The position numbers and the translations under genes are program-made. A stretch of DNA of 64,000 nucleotides from Micromonospora sp. FIMYZ51 (GTDB taxonomy: Bacteria > Actinomycetota > Actinomycetes > Mycobacteriales > Micromonosporaceae): contig NZ_CP134706.1 in assembly GCF_038246755.1 (NCBI RefSeq), positions 3,906,001 to 3,970,000 on the forward strand, given 5' to 3'. Of this stretch, positions 1-8,990 are shown piece after piece (the first letter of the stretch is position 1; each line of letters begins with the position of its first letter). The notes beneath the pieces are model-generated. The model had not been told where the DNA came from. It searched no databases and saw nothing but the letters and a program-made list of their open reading frames with translations.

Positions 1-1
1 C

Positions 2-271
2 GCCGGGCGGATGCCGGAGTCGTTCGCCGGTTACGACCGGGAGTTGACCCGCTATCCGGTGCCGTACCCGGCGGCGAACAGCCCGCAGGCCGCCGCGACG
101 GGTACCACCTTCCTGCTGCTGCGTACCCTGCTCGGCCTGGAACCCCAAGGCGACCACATGGTGGTGCACCCGGAGATACCGGAACGGATCGGCCGGATCG
201 AACTGCTCGATATCGCGGGACGCTGGGGCCTGATGGACGCGATCGGCAACCCCCGCGTCGACCGCAACTGA
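2..271 (+). CDS. C-terminal end of an amylo-alpha-1,6-glucosidase (glycogen debranching type), partial
   Basis: The open frame enters from the left edge of the window and stops at 269-271, so only about 89 C-terminal residues are present. The segment PESFAGYDRELTRYPVPYP followed by ANSPQAAATG resembles the end of the catalytic (alpha/alpha)6 barrel of bacterial amylo-alpha-1,6-glucosidases, and the GLEP and HPEIPERIGRIEL stretches fit the end of that family. Such enzymes hydrolyse alpha-1,6 branches in glycogen-like glucans in the cytoplasm. The true start and the catalytic residues lie outside the window. The family call is from remembered conservation. Confidence 0.7.
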   Translation, partial: AGRMPESFAGYDRELTRYPVPYPAANSPQAAATGTTFLLLRTLLGLEPQGDHMVVHPEIPERIGRIELLDIAGRWGLMDAIGNPRVDRN

Positions 272-288
272 TCCTAATTGCATCCTTG

Positions 289-298
289 CTTATATAAG
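289..298. promoter_or_regulatory. Palindrome CTTATATAAG, possible ArsR operator/promoter
   Basis: A perfect 10-bp AT-rich palindrome in otherwise GC-rich DNA lies about 22 bp before the ArsR-family gene. It overlaps a plausible -10 (TATAAG), with TTGCAT as a possible -35. ArsR proteins usually bind AT-rich inverted repeats over their own promoters, so autoregulation is inferred. Confidence 0.4.
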
Positions 299-320
299 TA
301 GCCCCTGATACAACTATCGG

Positions 321-713
321 GTGCATGCGTTCGAGGTGCTCGGGGATCCCGTCCGGCGGCGGATTCTGGAGCTGCTGGCCGACGGTGAACTGACCGCCGG
401 CGGCATCTGCGAGGTGATCCGGTCCGAGTTCGGCATCTCCCAACCGGCTGTCTCGCAACACCTCCGGGTGCTGCGGGAGGCTGGCTTCGCCACGGTCCGG
501 CCGGAAGGAACGCGACGGCTGTACGCGGTCGACCCACGCCCACTGCGAGAGGTCGACAAGTGGCTGGAGGGCTTCCGCAGGTTCTGGACCCCACGGCTGG
601 CCGCACTCACCACCGAACTCGCCAGAGGCCGCCGCGATGCCCGCGAGACGCAAGCTCGCCAGCCCGTCGAGCCGGGCCGGCACCGCGATGAGGACAACAG
701 GAGAACCACATGA
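321..713 (+). CDS. ArsR/SmtB-family winged-helix transcriptional regulator
   Basis: 130 aa, GTG start. Residues 1-95 form a winged helix-turn-helix: FEVLGDPVRRRILELLADGE is the classic ArsR opening, and ISQPAVSQHLRVLREAGF is the recognition helix region. No metal-binding Cys pair is visible (such as CxC in alpha-3), so it is probably a non-metal ArsR repressor. The tail is Arg-rich. The gene overlaps the next one by 4 nt (ATGA), an arrangement common for ArsR regulators paired with an SRPBCC/AHSA1 protein. It probably represses its own two-gene operon. The ligand is unknown. Confidence 0.88.
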   Translation: MHAFEVLGDPVRRRILELLADGELTAGGICEVIRSEFGISQPAVSQHLRVLREAGFATVRPEGTRRLYAVDPRPLREVDKWLEGFRRFWTPRLAALTTELARGRRDARETQARQPVEPGRHRDEDNRRTT

Positions 714-1348
714 TCGACGCTACTTCTCAGATCAGCGCCGTCCGGCGCCAGGTCGGCGCCCGCACGTTGGCGGCGGGAGAGGCCCGGGTGATGACCATCA
801 GCCAGAGCTACGACGCGTCCGTGGCGGACGTCTGGGACGCCTGCACCAACCCCGAGCGCCTGCCCCGATGGTTCGCGCCGGTCTCCGGCGAGTTACGGCT
901 GCACGGCCGCTACCAGGTGGAGGGCAACGCCAGCGGCACCGTCGAGCGGTGCGACCCACCGAAGTCGTTCGCCGCCACCTGGGAATTCGGCGACGAGATC
1001 AGCTGGATCGAGCTTCGTCTGGACCCGACCGACGACGGTCGCACCCGGCTCCTGCTGGAGCACGTGGGTCACGTCAAGGACGAGTTCTGGCTCCAGTTCG
1101 GTCCCGGCGCGACCGGTGTCGGCTGGGACCTCGCGCTACTCGGCCTCGCCACCCATCTCGCCGGTACGGGCGACGCACCGCCGGAACAGAACGCGGCCTG
1201 GATGGGCTCCGCCGCCGGGCGGGCCTTCGTGGCGGCCAGCAGCGAAGGCTGGTTCGAGGCGAGCGTCGCGGCCGGCACCGACCCGGACGAGGCGCGGGCC
1301 GCCGCGGACCGCACCACGGCCTTCTACACCGGTGCCCCGCAGCCCTGA
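710..1348 (+). CDS. SRPBCC / AHSA1-like (Hsp90 ATPase activator homologue) domain protein
   Basis: 212 aa; ATG overlaps the ArsR stop (ATGA), so the two are translationally coupled. The central region (about residues 25-145) reads as a Bet v1-like ligand-binding fold: SYDASVADVWDACTNPERLPRWF is the usual first helix, followed by the TWEFGDEISWIELRL and LLEHVGHV strands. AHSA1-like proteins bind small hydrophobic ligands or act as cyclase-like or stress proteins. In ArsR-paired operons they often accompany degradation or detoxification genes. The C-terminal 60 residues are Ala-rich. No catalytic residues are assignable. Confidence 0.85.
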   Translation: MIDATSQISAVRRQVGARTLAAGEARVMTISQSYDASVADVWDACTNPERLPRWFAPVSGELRLHGRYQVEGNASGTVERCDPPKSFAATWEFGDEISWIELRLDPTDDGRTRLLLEHVGHVKDEFWLQFGPGATGVGWDLALLGLATHLAGTGDAPPEQNAAWMGSAAGRAFVAASSEGWFEASVAAGTDPDEARAAADRTTAFYTGAPQP

Positions 1349-1504
1349 CCCGTCCGCAGCACTCGCCCGCGCGGCCCTGACCCCGCCGCAGCGCCGCCGG
1401 CGGGTGGCGGGCAGCACCTCGGACCCGTCCTCCTGGCCGAGCTCCGCAGGACGGCGGCACCGCCCGGCGGACGGGCCGCGCCGGGCCGCGTTCGGCAACT
1501 CGGG

Positions 1505-1510
1505 TAACGT
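1505..1510 (+). promoter_or_regulatory. -10 box TAACGT of a leaderless Nudix gene
   Basis: TAACGT ends 8 nt before the GTG start at 1519, leaving no room for a ribosome site. This supports leaderless transcription and this start codon. Confidence 0.45.
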
Positions 1511-1518
1511 CCAGCCGC

Positions 1519-2031
1519 GTGACCCCGGTGGCGTACTCGCACTGCTCGTACTGCGGCACGGCCTATCCGCCGGAAGCCGGGTGGCCTCGGCTCTGCGCGG
1601 CCTGCGGCGAGACGGTCTGGCGCAACCCGCTGCCCGTCGCGGTGGCGCTGCTGCCGGTGCGTACCCCCAGTGGGCTCGGCGTGGTCGCGGTCCGGCGCGA
1701 CATCGAACCCGCCCGTGGGCTGCTCGCGCTGCCCGGCGGATTCATCGAGTACGGCGAGCAGTGGCGGGACGCGCTGGTCCGCGAACTGCGGGAGGAGACC
1801 GGGCTGCTCGCCGACCCGGCCGGCGCGGAACTGGTCTCGGTGCAGAGCGCGCCGGCCGGTGGCACCATGATGATCTTCGGGGAGCTACCGGAGCGCCCGG
1901 TGGCGGAGCTACCGCCGTCGGCGCCGACCGCCGAGGCCACCGAGTGGCTGGTGTTGACCGAGCCGACCGAGCTGGCCTTCTCCACCCACACCCAGGTGCT
2001 TGCCGAATTCTTCGTCCGCCACCGGAGCTGA
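1519..2031 (+). CDS. Nudix hydrolase with N-terminal zinc-ribbon-like Cys pairs
   Basis: 170 aa, GTG start. The N-terminus carries two Cys pairs (CSYC at about residue 9 and CAAC at about 28), typical of the zinc-ribbon seen in NADH-pyrophosphatase-like Nudix proteins. The complete Nudix box is GGFIEYGEQWRDALVRELRE followed by ETGL (about residues 73-96), matching Gx5Ex7REUxEExGU with all metal-binding Glu present. It should hydrolyse a nucleoside-diphosphate-linked substrate. The exact substrate cannot be read from sequence, and short Nudix members of this type are often annotated only by family. It is transcribed toward ssuD. Confidence 0.9.
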   Translation: MTPVAYSHCSYCGTAYPPEAGWPRLCAACGETVWRNPLPVAVALLPVRTPSGLGVVAVRRDIEPARGLLALPGGFIEYGEQWRDALVRELREETGLLADPAGAELVSVQSAPAGGTMMIFGELPERPVAELPPSAPTAEATEWLVLTEPTELAFSTHTQVLAEFFVRHRS

Positions 2032-2035
2032 CCGG

Positions 2036-2070
2036 CCGGCCGCGCGGGCAGCTCGCGAGGTCGCGGCCGG
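2036..2070. terminator. Possible bidirectional hairpin between nudix and ssuD
   Basis: Arms CCGGCCGCG (2036-2044) and CGCGGCCGG (2062-2070) are perfectly complementary with a 17-nt loop, between two convergent genes. There is no T-run, and the loop is long, so the call is moderate. Confidence 0.4.
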
Positions 2071-2071
2071 C

Positions 2072-3241
2072 TCAGCCGCGTCCGGTCGGCACCGGTGGGG
2101 TGGCGAACGGGATCCCGGTGGGCTGGGCGGGTACCGGTTCGCCCGCCGGGTGCCGCCACAGTCCGCGCGCACGCAGGATCGGCAGCACCCCCTCGCCGAA
2201 CCAGTACGCCTCCTCCAGGTGCGGATGTCCGGAGAGGACGAACTCCTCGATGCCGAGCGCGTGGTACTCGGCGATCCGGTCGGCCAGCTCGGTGTGGCTG
2301 CCCACCAGGGCGGTGCCCGCGCCACCGCGTACCAGCCCGACCCCCGCCCACAGGTTGGGTGCGACCGTCAGGCCGTCCCGGGAGCCACCGTGCAGGTCGA
2401 GCATTCGGCGCTGCCCCTCGGACTCGCTGCGCCGCAGGCCCTCCTGGGCGGAGCGGATGTCGGCGTCCGCGATGCCGTCGAGCAGCCGCCGGGCCTGCGC
2501 CCAGGCCTCGTCGCCGGTGTCCCGCGCGATCACGTGCAGCCGGATGCCGAACCGGACGGTACGCCCGGCCTCGGCGGCCAGGCCACGGATCCAGTCGAGC
2601 TTGCCGGCGACCTGAGCCGGCGGCTCGCCCCAGGTCAGGTAGACGTCGCTGTGCGCGGCGGCGACCGGACCGGCGGCGGCGGACGAACCGCCGAAGTAGA
2701 CCGGAGGCACCGGTTCGGGCAGCCGGGCCAGCCGGGCCTGTTCGACGCGTAGGTGCTCGCCCGAGTGGTCGACCGTCTCGCCACGCCACAGCGCCCGCAG
2801 CACGTGCAGGAACTCGTTGGTGCGGGCGTACCGGGCGGCCTTGTCCAGGAAGTCGCCGTAGGCGCGCTGCTCGTGGGACTCGCCGCCGGTGACCACGTTG
2901 ACCAGCAGCCGGCCCTGCGAAAGCCGCTGGAAGGTGGCGCCCATCTGCGCCGCCAGGGTCGGCGAGAGCAGCCCGGGCCGGAACGCGACCAGGAACTTCA
3001 GCCGCTCGGTGACCTCGGTCAGCATCGCGGTGCTCAGCCAGGCGTCCTCACACCAGGCGCCGGTGGGCGTCAGCGCACCGACGAAGCCCAACTGCTCGGC
3101 GGTCCGGGCGATCTGGCCGAGGTAGGCGACGGTGGGCGGACGGGAGCCACCGGCGCGACCGGCCGACAGGCCGTGCCCGCCGCCGACGATGTCCCGGCTG
3201 TCGCCGTACGTGGGCAGGAACCAGTGGAACGTCAACGACAT
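2072..3241 (-). CDS. ssuD: FMNH2-dependent alkanesulfonate monooxygenase
   Basis: 389 aa, luciferase-like TIM-barrel (LLM) flavin monooxygenase. It converts alkanesulfonates to aldehyde plus sulfite, using reduced FMN from a partner reductase. The start MSLTFHWFLPTYGDSR, the GLLSPTLAAQMGATFQ and VNVVTGG segments, and the YFGGSSAAAG strand are diagnostic of SsuD. The ATG at 3241 is preferred over a GTG five codons upstream because AAGGA lies 7 nt before it. It is divergent from ssuABC with a shared control region. No SsuE-type FMN reductase is encoded in the window, so the reduced flavin must come from elsewhere. Confidence 0.93.
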   Translation of the reverse strand: MSLTFHWFLPTYGDSRDIVGGGHGLSAGRAGGSRPPTVAYLGQIARTAEQLGFVGALTPTGAWCEDAWLSTAMLTEVTERLKFLVAFRPGLLSPTLAAQMGATFQRLSQGRLLVNVVTGGESHEQRAYGDFLDKAARYARTNEFLHVLRALWRGETVDHSGEHLRVEQARLARLPEPVPPVYFGGSSAAAGPVAAAHSDVYLTWGEPPAQVAGKLDWIRGLAAEAGRTVRFGIRLHVIARDTGDEAWAQARRLLDGIADADIRSAQEGLRRSESEGQRRMLDLHGGSRDGLTVAPNLWAGVGLVRGGAGTALVGSHTELADRIAEYHALGIEEFVLSGHPHLEEAYWFGEGVLPILRARGLWRHPAGEPVPAQPTGIPFATPPVPTGRG

Positions 3242-3330
3242 GGTGGGGTCCTTCACGAGTCGCAGGGGCTGCTCCGGCCGGTCCGCTTCCGAATTGTTGG
3301 GACGGCCGCCCGGACACCCTACCCATAAAA

Positions 3331-3349
3331 CCTATCGGGTTAGTAGGCT
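3331..3349. promoter_or_regulatory. Candidate operator/promoter shared by ssuD and ssuABC
   Basis: CCTATCGGGTTAGTAGG (3331-3347) contains nested inverted half-sites (CCTA/TAGG and AACC/GGTT). It overlaps a -10-like TAGGCT (3344-3349) pointing to ssuA, and lies in the 171-bp region between the divergent genes. Control by a sulfur-starvation repressor is inferred from position only. Confidence 0.45.
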
Positions 3350-3412
3350 GTGCTTCCCGCCGGGCGAACGTCGATCGCCGTGCGGACCACCAGCCCCTGT
3401 CAAGGAGATCTC

Positions 3413-4378
3413 ATGCGCACCTCCCCTGCCCCGCGCCGGGCTCGCACCGCCGCGTTGACGGCACTGGCCCTGGTCGCCGTCGCCGCCCTCACCGCCTGCG
3501 GTGCGGACGCGGCGGGCGACGACGGCACGCCCCGGCTGCGCGTCGGCTACCAGCGCTTCGGCGGACTGAGCCTGGTCAAGGCGCGCAGTGGAGCCACCGA
3601 CGTCGAGTGGTCGCTGTTCGAGAGCGGCCCGGCGCTGACCGAGGCGCTCAAGGCGGGCTCCATCGACCTCGGACAGACCGGCGAGGCACCGCCGATCTTC
3701 GCCGCCGCCGGCAAGATCCCGTTCTCCGTCATCGGCACCTCCGCACCGGTCCCACAGGGCGAGGCGGTCCTGGTCAAGGAGAGCTCCGGCATCCGCACGG
3801 TCGCCGACCTGAAGGGACGCACGGTGGCGCTCAACAAGGGCTCCAACGTGCACTGGCTACTGGTGCGGCTGCTGGAGGCGAACAACCTGACGCTGCGGGA
3901 CATCAACGTCAAGTACCTCAAGCCAGCCGAGGGTCGACCCGCCTTCGACAGCGGGCAGGTCGACGCCTGGGTGATCTGGGATCCGTACTTCGCCCTCGCC
4001 GAGCAGCCCGGCGTACGGATCCTCGCCGACGCCACCGGCCTGGCCAGCAACCGCGAGTACGTGCTGGCCCACCCGGACGCGCTGGCCACCAGGTCCGAGC
4101 AGATCGAGGCGTTCCTGCGCACGTACCGGACGGTCACCGACTGGGGCATCGCCAACCCCGCCGAACGCGCCACGGTACTCGCGCCCGAACTCAAGATCGC
4201 CGAGGACGTCGCCGGCCGGGCGTTGGCCCGCAGTGCGCCGGCCCTCGCGCCGGTCACCCCGGCGGTCGGCGACGAGTTGCAGGCCATCGCGGACGGCTTC
4301 GCCAGCCTCGAACTCATCCCCGGGCCGGTCGACATCCGCGCCCGGGTGGACGGCCGTTTCAACGAGGTGTTCCAGTGA
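3413..4378 (+). CDS. ssuA: Aliphatic sulfonate ABC transporter substrate-binding lipoprotein
   Basis: 321 aa. ATG 3413 is chosen because AAGGAG precedes it by about 6 nt; an in-frame GTG at 3350 would extend into the promoter. A lipoprotein signal is clear: Arg-rich n-region, a hydrophobic stretch of Ala, Leu and Val, and the lipobox LTAC. The mature protein has the NMT1/SsuA periplasmic-binding fold: RLRVGYQRFGGLSLVKARS at the start, IDLGQTGEAPPIFAAAG, TVALNKGSNVHWLL and AWVIWDPYFALAE. It captures sulfonates outside the membrane for SsuC. Its stop overlaps the ssuC start (GTGA). Confidence 0.93.
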   Translation: MRTSPAPRRARTAALTALALVAVAALTACGADAAGDDGTPRLRVGYQRFGGLSLVKARSGATDVEWSLFESGPALTEALKAGSIDLGQTGEAPPIFAAAGKIPFSVIGTSAPVPQGEAVLVKESSGIRTVADLKGRTVALNKGSNVHWLLVRLLEANNLTLRDINVKYLKPAEGRPAFDSGQVDAWVIWDPYFALAEQPGVRILADATGLASNREYVLAHPDALATRSEQIEAFLRTYRTVTDWGIANPAERATVLAPELKIAEDVAGRALARSAPALAPVTPAVGDELQAIADGFASLELIPGPVDIRARVDGRFNEVFQ

Positions 4379-5211
4379 CCAGGGCCACCGCCACCGCACC
4401 GACACCGACCACGGCGGTACCCGCCGCACCGGCCGGTTCGGCGACCAGCAGCCGCCGCCTGGCCTGGCGCCGGCTGACCAGCCCGGTACTGCTCGTGGCC
4501 GGCTGGGAGTTGGCCGCCCGCGGCGGAGCGCTGGCACCGGAGAAGTTGCCGGCACCGAGCACCGTGCTGGCCACCGGCTGGCGCCTGACCCGCGACGGAA
4601 CCCTGCTGACCCACCTGCTCGACTCGCTCACCCGGGCCGGCACCGGGCTGCTCATCGGCGGCGGGCTCGCGCTGCTCCTCGGCGCCCTCGCCGGGCTGCT
4701 GCGCCTCGGTGACGACCTGGTCGATCCGCCGGTGCAGATGGCCCGGATGCTGCCGCACCTCGGGCTGGTCCCGCTGCTGATCATCTGGGTCGGCATCGGC
4801 GAGTCGCTGAAGGTCAGCCTGGTCGCCCTGGGTGCCTTCTTCCCGCTCTACTTCAACACCTACGCCGGCATCCGAGACATCGACGAACGGCTGGTCGAGG
4901 CGGCGCGTACCTGCGGATTGGGGCCCGCCGCCCGACTGCGGCACGTGGTGCTGCCCGGCGCGTTGCCCGCGCTCTTCCTCGGCCTACGGCTGGCCATCGG
5001 CGCCGCCTGGCTCAGCCTCGTCGTCGGCGAACAGGTGAACGCGCAGACCGGCATCGGTTTCCTGATGATGGAGGCCCGCGAGTTCAGCCAGACCGACGTG
5101 GTGGTGCTCGGGCTGCTCGTCTACGCCCTGCTCGGCCTGCTGTCCGACGTCGCCATCCGGGTGCTGGAAAGGAGGACGCTGGCATGGCGTCGCGGACTTC
5201 GGGCCAGCTGA
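4375..5211 (+). CDS. ssuC: Aliphatic sulfonate ABC transporter permease
   Basis: 278 aa. The open frame extends far upstream, but GTG 4375 overlaps the ssuA stop (GTGA) and yields a family-sized protein. The first 30 residues are a Thr/Ala/Pro-rich cytoplasmic tail, followed by about six membrane spans. The EAA loop is visible: EAARTCGLGPAARLRHVVLP then GALPALFLGLR, the binding site for the ATPase. It forms the channel for sulfonate import with SsuA and SsuB. The ssuB start lies inside its 3' end (28-nt overlap). Confidence 0.93.
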   Translation: MTRATATAPTPTTAVPAAPAGSATSSRRLAWRRLTSPVLLVAGWELAARGGALAPEKLPAPSTVLATGWRLTRDGTLLTHLLDSLTRAGTGLLIGGGLALLLGALAGLLRLGDDLVDPPVQMARMLPHLGLVPLLIIWVGIGESLKVSLVALGAFFPLYFNTYAGIRDIDERLVEAARTCGLGPAARLRHVVLPGALPALFLGLRLAIGAAWLSLVVGEQVNAQTGIGFLMMEAREFSQTDVVVLGLLVYALLGLLSDVAIRVLERRTLAWRRGLRAS

Positions 5212-5915
5212 GCGGCGTCCCGCCGGTGGTCACCGCAAGCGGCGTACGCCGCAGCTTCGGCACCGCCACCGTGCTGGCCGGCGTCCACCTGACCATCGCA
5301 CCGGGCGAGGTGGTCGCGCTGCTCGGCGGTAGCGGCTCCGGCAAGAGCACCCTGCTGCGCGTGCTGGCCGGCCTCGACGACGAGGCCACCGGCGACACCC
5401 TCCTGCGGGGCACCGCCGCAGTGGTGTTCCAGGAACACCGCCTGCTGCCGTGGAAGCGGGTGGCCGAAAACGTCGCGCTCGGACTCTCCGGTGCGGACGT
5501 GGCGACGCGGGTGGACCGGGCGCTGGCCGAGGTCGGTCTCGCCGACCGGCACCGGGCCTGGCCGGCCGAACTCTCCGGCGGGCAGGCCCAGCGGGTGGCG
5601 GTGGCCCGGGCGCTGGTCCGTGCGCCGGACGTCCTGCTGCTCGACGAGCCGTTCGGCGCCCTCGACGCGCTCACCCGGCTGCGCATGCAGGGCCTGCTAC
5701 GCCGGCTACGGGCCGAACACGGCTTCGCCGCACTGCTGGTCACGCACGACGTGGAGGAGGCGCTGCTGCTCGCCGACCGACTCCTCGTACTGGAGCACGG
5801 CGTCATCGCCGAGGAATTCACCGCCCCACTCGGCCCGACCCGGGTCCCCGACGACCCGGCCTTCGGCGCGCTGCGCCGCCGCCTACTCGACCGACTCGGT
5901 GTGCCCACCCCGTGA
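5184..5915 (+). CDS. ssuB: Aliphatic sulfonate ABC transporter ATP-binding protein
   Basis: 243 aa. The ATG follows GGAAAGGAGG inside the end of ssuC. Walker A GGSGSGKST (about residue 49), Q-loop VFQEHRLLPW, signature LSGGQAQR, Walker B VLLLDEPFGALD and the switch His in LLVTHDVEEAL are all intact. It powers uptake of alkanesulfonates as a sulfur source. HRLLPW in the Q-loop and FGALDALTRLRMQ are typical of the nitrate/sulfonate/taurine subfamily. It is the last gene of the operon. Confidence 0.93.
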   Translation: MASRTSGQLSGVPPVVTASGVRRSFGTATVLAGVHLTIAPGEVVALLGGSGSGKSTLLRVLAGLDDEATGDTLLRGTAAVVFQEHRLLPWKRVAENVALGLSGADVATRVDRALAEVGLADRHRAWPAELSGGQAQRVAVARALVRAPDVLLLDEPFGALDALTRLRMQGLLRRLRAEHGFAALLVTHDVEEALLLADRLLVLEHGVIAEEFTAPLGPTRVPDDPAFGALRRRLLDRLGVPTP

Positions 5916-6106
5916 CCTGGAGATACACCGGACACCCGGCCGATCCCGGTCACTCCGACGGTCCCGGTCGAACAGCCGTGCGATACAGCGCGACGGCTCG
6001 GCCAGGCGTGGCCACCCGCGAGACGGGTAGACGGGCCGGGCCGCGACAGGGCGGTCCGGTCGGTCGACCCGAGTCGATCCACCGGTGTTGACCTTCCGGG
6101 GGGCCG

Positions 6107-8455
6107 ATGACCAGCGGACCGGGGATATCGGAGAACGTGGTGGAGTTGCGGGTGCACGGCGTGTCGGGCGCTCAGGCCGAGCAGATCCTCGGCCGCCCGC
6201 ACAGCCACCAGGTCGCCGGGGACGGCAGCGGCGGATTCTTCCGGCCCCGCGCCGAGTATCCGGACGCCAAGGGACCGACGGGCGTGACGCTGGAGGCGTA
6301 CCGCTGGAGCGACCTGCCCTCGGGCACCGTCGTACGGACCCTGTCGCTGGTGTTCCTGCTGCCCTTCATGCTCTGCAACGTCGCGATCTGGATGCGGCCG
6401 GCCCACCCCGGCAGCACCGGCGCGGGACTCAAGGCGGTGTGCCGGCTGCTCGCTCTCTCGCTGACCGTGTTGTACGTGCTCACGGCGATGGGCGTGGCGC
6501 TGGACCTGGTCGCCTGGCGGTGCCTGCCGAAGCCGGAATGCCTGGCCGGCCGCCCATGGCTGTCCTGGCTGGGCGGTCGGCCCACCGGACTGACCCTGGC
6601 GGTGTTGGCGCTGCTCCCGGCCGCCGCGCTCGGCCTGGTCTGGCGGCTCGGCGTCCGCCCCGGACGCAAGTTCGACGCCTTCCGCACGCCCACCCTGAGC
6701 ACCGGCCGGCATCAGCTCAGCGCGGTGGCCCAGTGGGACAGCGCTCCGATGGTGGGGCGGCTGCGTTCGCTGCACGTCGCCGTCGGCTTCGCCACCCTGG
6801 GCCTGGGCCTGCTCACGGCGCGGGTCGCCGCGGGCGCGTCGGTCGTCAGCGTCGCGCTGACCGTGGTGACCGGCGTGGTTCTCACCGCCTGCGTCGCAGT
6901 GATCTGCACGCACCGGCTGATCGACACGCAGCTGACCGGCAGGCGGGTCGACCGGCTGCCCGGGTGGTTGCGTACCGCCGCCTGCGTGCTGACGCCGTTG
7001 ACGCTTGTCGTGGTGGCGGCCGACCCGACACCATGGCAGCCCGGCGACGGCCTGCCGGGCTACGCCCGGATGGTCGGCCTGGTCATCGTCGCCCAGTCGA
7101 TGCTGCTCTTCGCGCTCGCAGCGGTGGCCCTGGCCGGACGCCGCCGGGCACGCACCGCCGCCCGCCGCAGCCTGGCGGACACCACGCCCGGCAGCAGCCA
7201 GGACGTCGCCACCGGCAACATCGGGTGGATCGACGGGGTCGAGAACGACGAGGTACACCGCGGCTTCGGCTGTGACGGGCTCGGATCCGGGCCGTTGCAG
7301 GGGCTGGGTGCCCCGGTGATCGCCGCCGGGGCGACCGGGCTGGCGGTCGCGACCTCGGCCGACCTCGTCTACCGGGTCGCCGACCTGCTCAACCGCCGAG
7401 CCTCGGCCGGCATGGAACGGGGTATCGGACCGCCGCTGGGCTTCAAATGGTCGATCTTCGTGTTCCTCGTGGCCGCGGCGGCGGTGGCGCTCGGCGCGGC
7501 GGTGGTGACCCTGGCCAGCCGTCCTGCGCGGGTGCGTACCGCCCGCGCCACCCTGACCCACGACTTCCCCGACGCTCCCCCGGCCGCCGGCTTCCGGCTG
7601 CGTCAGATCGAACGGGCCATGGCCCGGGCCCGGTTCACCGAACGCCTGGAGCTACTCACCGTGGTCTACGCGGGCGTCGTCATCGTCGGCATGCCGACGA
7701 GCCTGCTCGGCATGCTGGACCTGGCGCCCGGCCAGGTGGTCGAACGCTTCACCCGGCTACCGGCGGCGGCGACCGACTTCGCCATCCAGCTGGGCAGCCT
7801 GGCCATCTCGGCGGTGGTGTTCGCCCTGTTCGTCGGGGGGATCTTCGCCTACCGCACGGCCGAGTTCCGCCGCTACGTCGGCGTGCTGTGGGATCTGGGC
7901 ACCTTCTGGCCCCGGGCCGCGCACCCGTTCGCACCACCCTGCTACGCGGCACGGGCGGTGCCGGAGCTGGGTCGGCGGATCATCTACCACGCCGAACAGG
8001 GCAGGGGCGTGCTGCTGGCCGGGCACAGCCACGGCTCGGTGCTGCTCGCCGCGACGCTGCTCCAACTGCCACCCCACGTCTGCGGTCGGCTCGCCCTGCT
8101 GACGTACGGGTCGCCGCTGCGCCGGCTCTACGCGCGACTCTTTCCCGCCTACGTCGACGATCAGGTGCTTCGCGAGGTCGGCGAACGGGTCAACTGGCGG
8201 TGGGTGAACCTGTGGCGCGACACCGATCCGATCGGCGGCTGGATCTTCTCGCCGCACCGGCCCGGTCGGCAACCCGTGACGCCCGGCCCGGCCGGCCACG
8301 TCGACCGTCGGCTACGCGACCCGTGGGACGTCGTGCCGCCACCCGGCGACAGCGTCCCCCCGCCGATCATCGGGCACTGGCCGGGCGAGGAGGATCCCCG
8401 GTTGGCCGCCACCGTGGCGGACCTGGCGCGCCGACTCCGCGACCGGCCACGGTGA
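6107..8455 (+). CDS. Large membrane protein with alpha/beta-hydrolase (lipase-like) motifs
   Basis: 782 aa, not a named family that I recognise. The N-terminus ([12 protein letters not shown]) is soluble and resembles the first strand and oxyanion loop of an alpha/beta hydrolase. At least seven hydrophobic helices follow between about residues 75 and 590. The C-terminal third returns to a hydrolase pattern: a nucleophile elbow GHSHGS (about 641-646), a [10 protein letters not shown] strand, an Asp in [10 protein letters not shown] and a His in [13 protein letters not shown]. That gives a plausible Ser-Asp-His triad split across a membrane insert. The substrate may be lipid or ester, but this is inference. 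It stands alone, 190 nt after ssuB. Confidence 0.7.
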   Translation: MTSGPGISENVVELRVHGVSGAQAEQILGRPHSHQVAGDGSGGFFRPRAEYPDAKGPTGVTLEAYRWSDLPSGTVVRTLSLVFLLPFMLCNVAIWMRPAHPGSTGAGLKAVCRLLALSLTVLYVLTAMGVALDLVAWRCLPKPECLAGRPWLSWLGGRPTGLTLAVLALLPAAALGLVWRLGVRPGRKFDAFRTPTLSTGRHQLSAVAQWDSAPMVGRLRSLHVAVGFATLGLGLLTARVAAGASVVSVALTVVTGVVLTACVAVICTHRLIDTQLTGRRVDRLPGWLRTAACVLTPLTLVVVAADPTPWQPGDGLPGYARMVGLVIVAQSMLLFALAAVALAGRRRARTAARRSLADTTPGSSQDVATGNIGWIDGVENDEVHRGFGCDGLGSGPLQGLGAPVIAAGATGLAVATSADLVYRVADLLNRRASAGMERGIGPPLGFKWSIFVFLVAAAAVALGAAVVTLASRPARVRTARATLTHDFPDAPPAAGFRLRQIERAMARARFTERLELLTVVYAGVVIVGMPTSLLGMLDLAPGQVVERFTRLPAAATDFAIQLGSLAISAVVFALFVGGIFAYRTAEFRRYVGVLWDLGTFWPRAAHPFAPPCYAARAVPELGRRIIYHAEQGRGVLLAGHSHGSVLLAATLLQLPPHVCGRLALLTYGSPLRRLYARLFPAYVDDQVLREVGERVNWRWVNLWRDTDPIGGWIFSPHRPGRQPVTPGPAGHVDRRLRDPWDVVPPPGDSVPPPIIGHWPGEEDPRLAATVADLARRLRDRPR

Positions 8456-8498
8456 CCGCGCAGCCGGCCGGTCGCGGGGACCGGGCGTCGACGGCCGA

Positions 8499-8504
8499 TA
8501 TTCT
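8499..8504 (+). promoter_or_regulatory. -10 box TATTCT of leaderless smpB
   Basis: TATTCT ends 6 nt before the smpB GTG at 8511, the typical distance for transcription starting at the first base of the codon. Confidence 0.5.
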
Positions 8505-8510
8505 TCGCCG

Positions 8511-8990
8511 GTGAGCGCCTCCCGCCGCCCGGACCGGACGTTGATCGCGTCGAACCGCAAGGCCCGACACGACTACACGATCCTGAAGACGTACGAGGCC
8601 GGCATCGTGCTGGCCGGCACCGAGGTCAAGTCGCTGCGCGAGGGCCGGGTCTCGCTTGTCGACGCCTTCGCCCAGGAGCACGCCGGGGAGATCATGCTGC
8701 ACGGCCTGCACATCGCCGAGTACGGCTACGGCAGCTGGACCAACCACGCACCCCGCCGAACCCGCAAGCTGCTGCTGCACCGGGTGGAGATCGCCCGGAT
8801 CCTGGACCGGACCCGCGAGGGCGGCATCACCCTGGTGCCGCTGTCGATGTACTTCGCCGGCGGCTGGGCCAAGGTCGAACTGGCCCTGGCCAGGGGCCGC
8901 AGGTCGTACGACAAGCGGCAGGCCCTCGCCGCCCGCGACGCCGACCGGGAGATCGCCCGCGAGCTGGGCCGCCGGCTCAAGGGGCGATAG
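8511..8990 (+). CDS. smpB: SsrA (tmRNA)-binding protein SmpB
   Basis: 159 aa, full length. It brings tmRNA to stalled ribosomes during trans-translation. Diagnostic segments are [52 protein letters not shown] and the basic tail RRSYDKRQ...[14 protein letters not shown], which mimics the codon-anticodon helix. The GTG start is supported by the -10 at 8499. The tail overlaps the 3' end of the convergent membrane gene by 14 nt. No tmRNA gene was recognised nearby. Confidence 0.96.
   Translation: MSASRRPDRTLIASNRKARHDYTILKTYEAGIVLAGTEVKSLREGRVSLVDAFAQEHAGEIMLHGLHIAEYGYGSWTNHAPRRTRKLLLHRVEIARILDRTREGGITLVPLSMYFAGGWAKVELALARGRRSYDKRQALAARDADREIARELGRRLKGR

Noticed and set aside
5084..7561. About 825-codon minus-strand frame across ssuB and the membrane hydrolase
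   Set aside because: Antisense shadow with low-complexity Arg/Gly/Gln composition.
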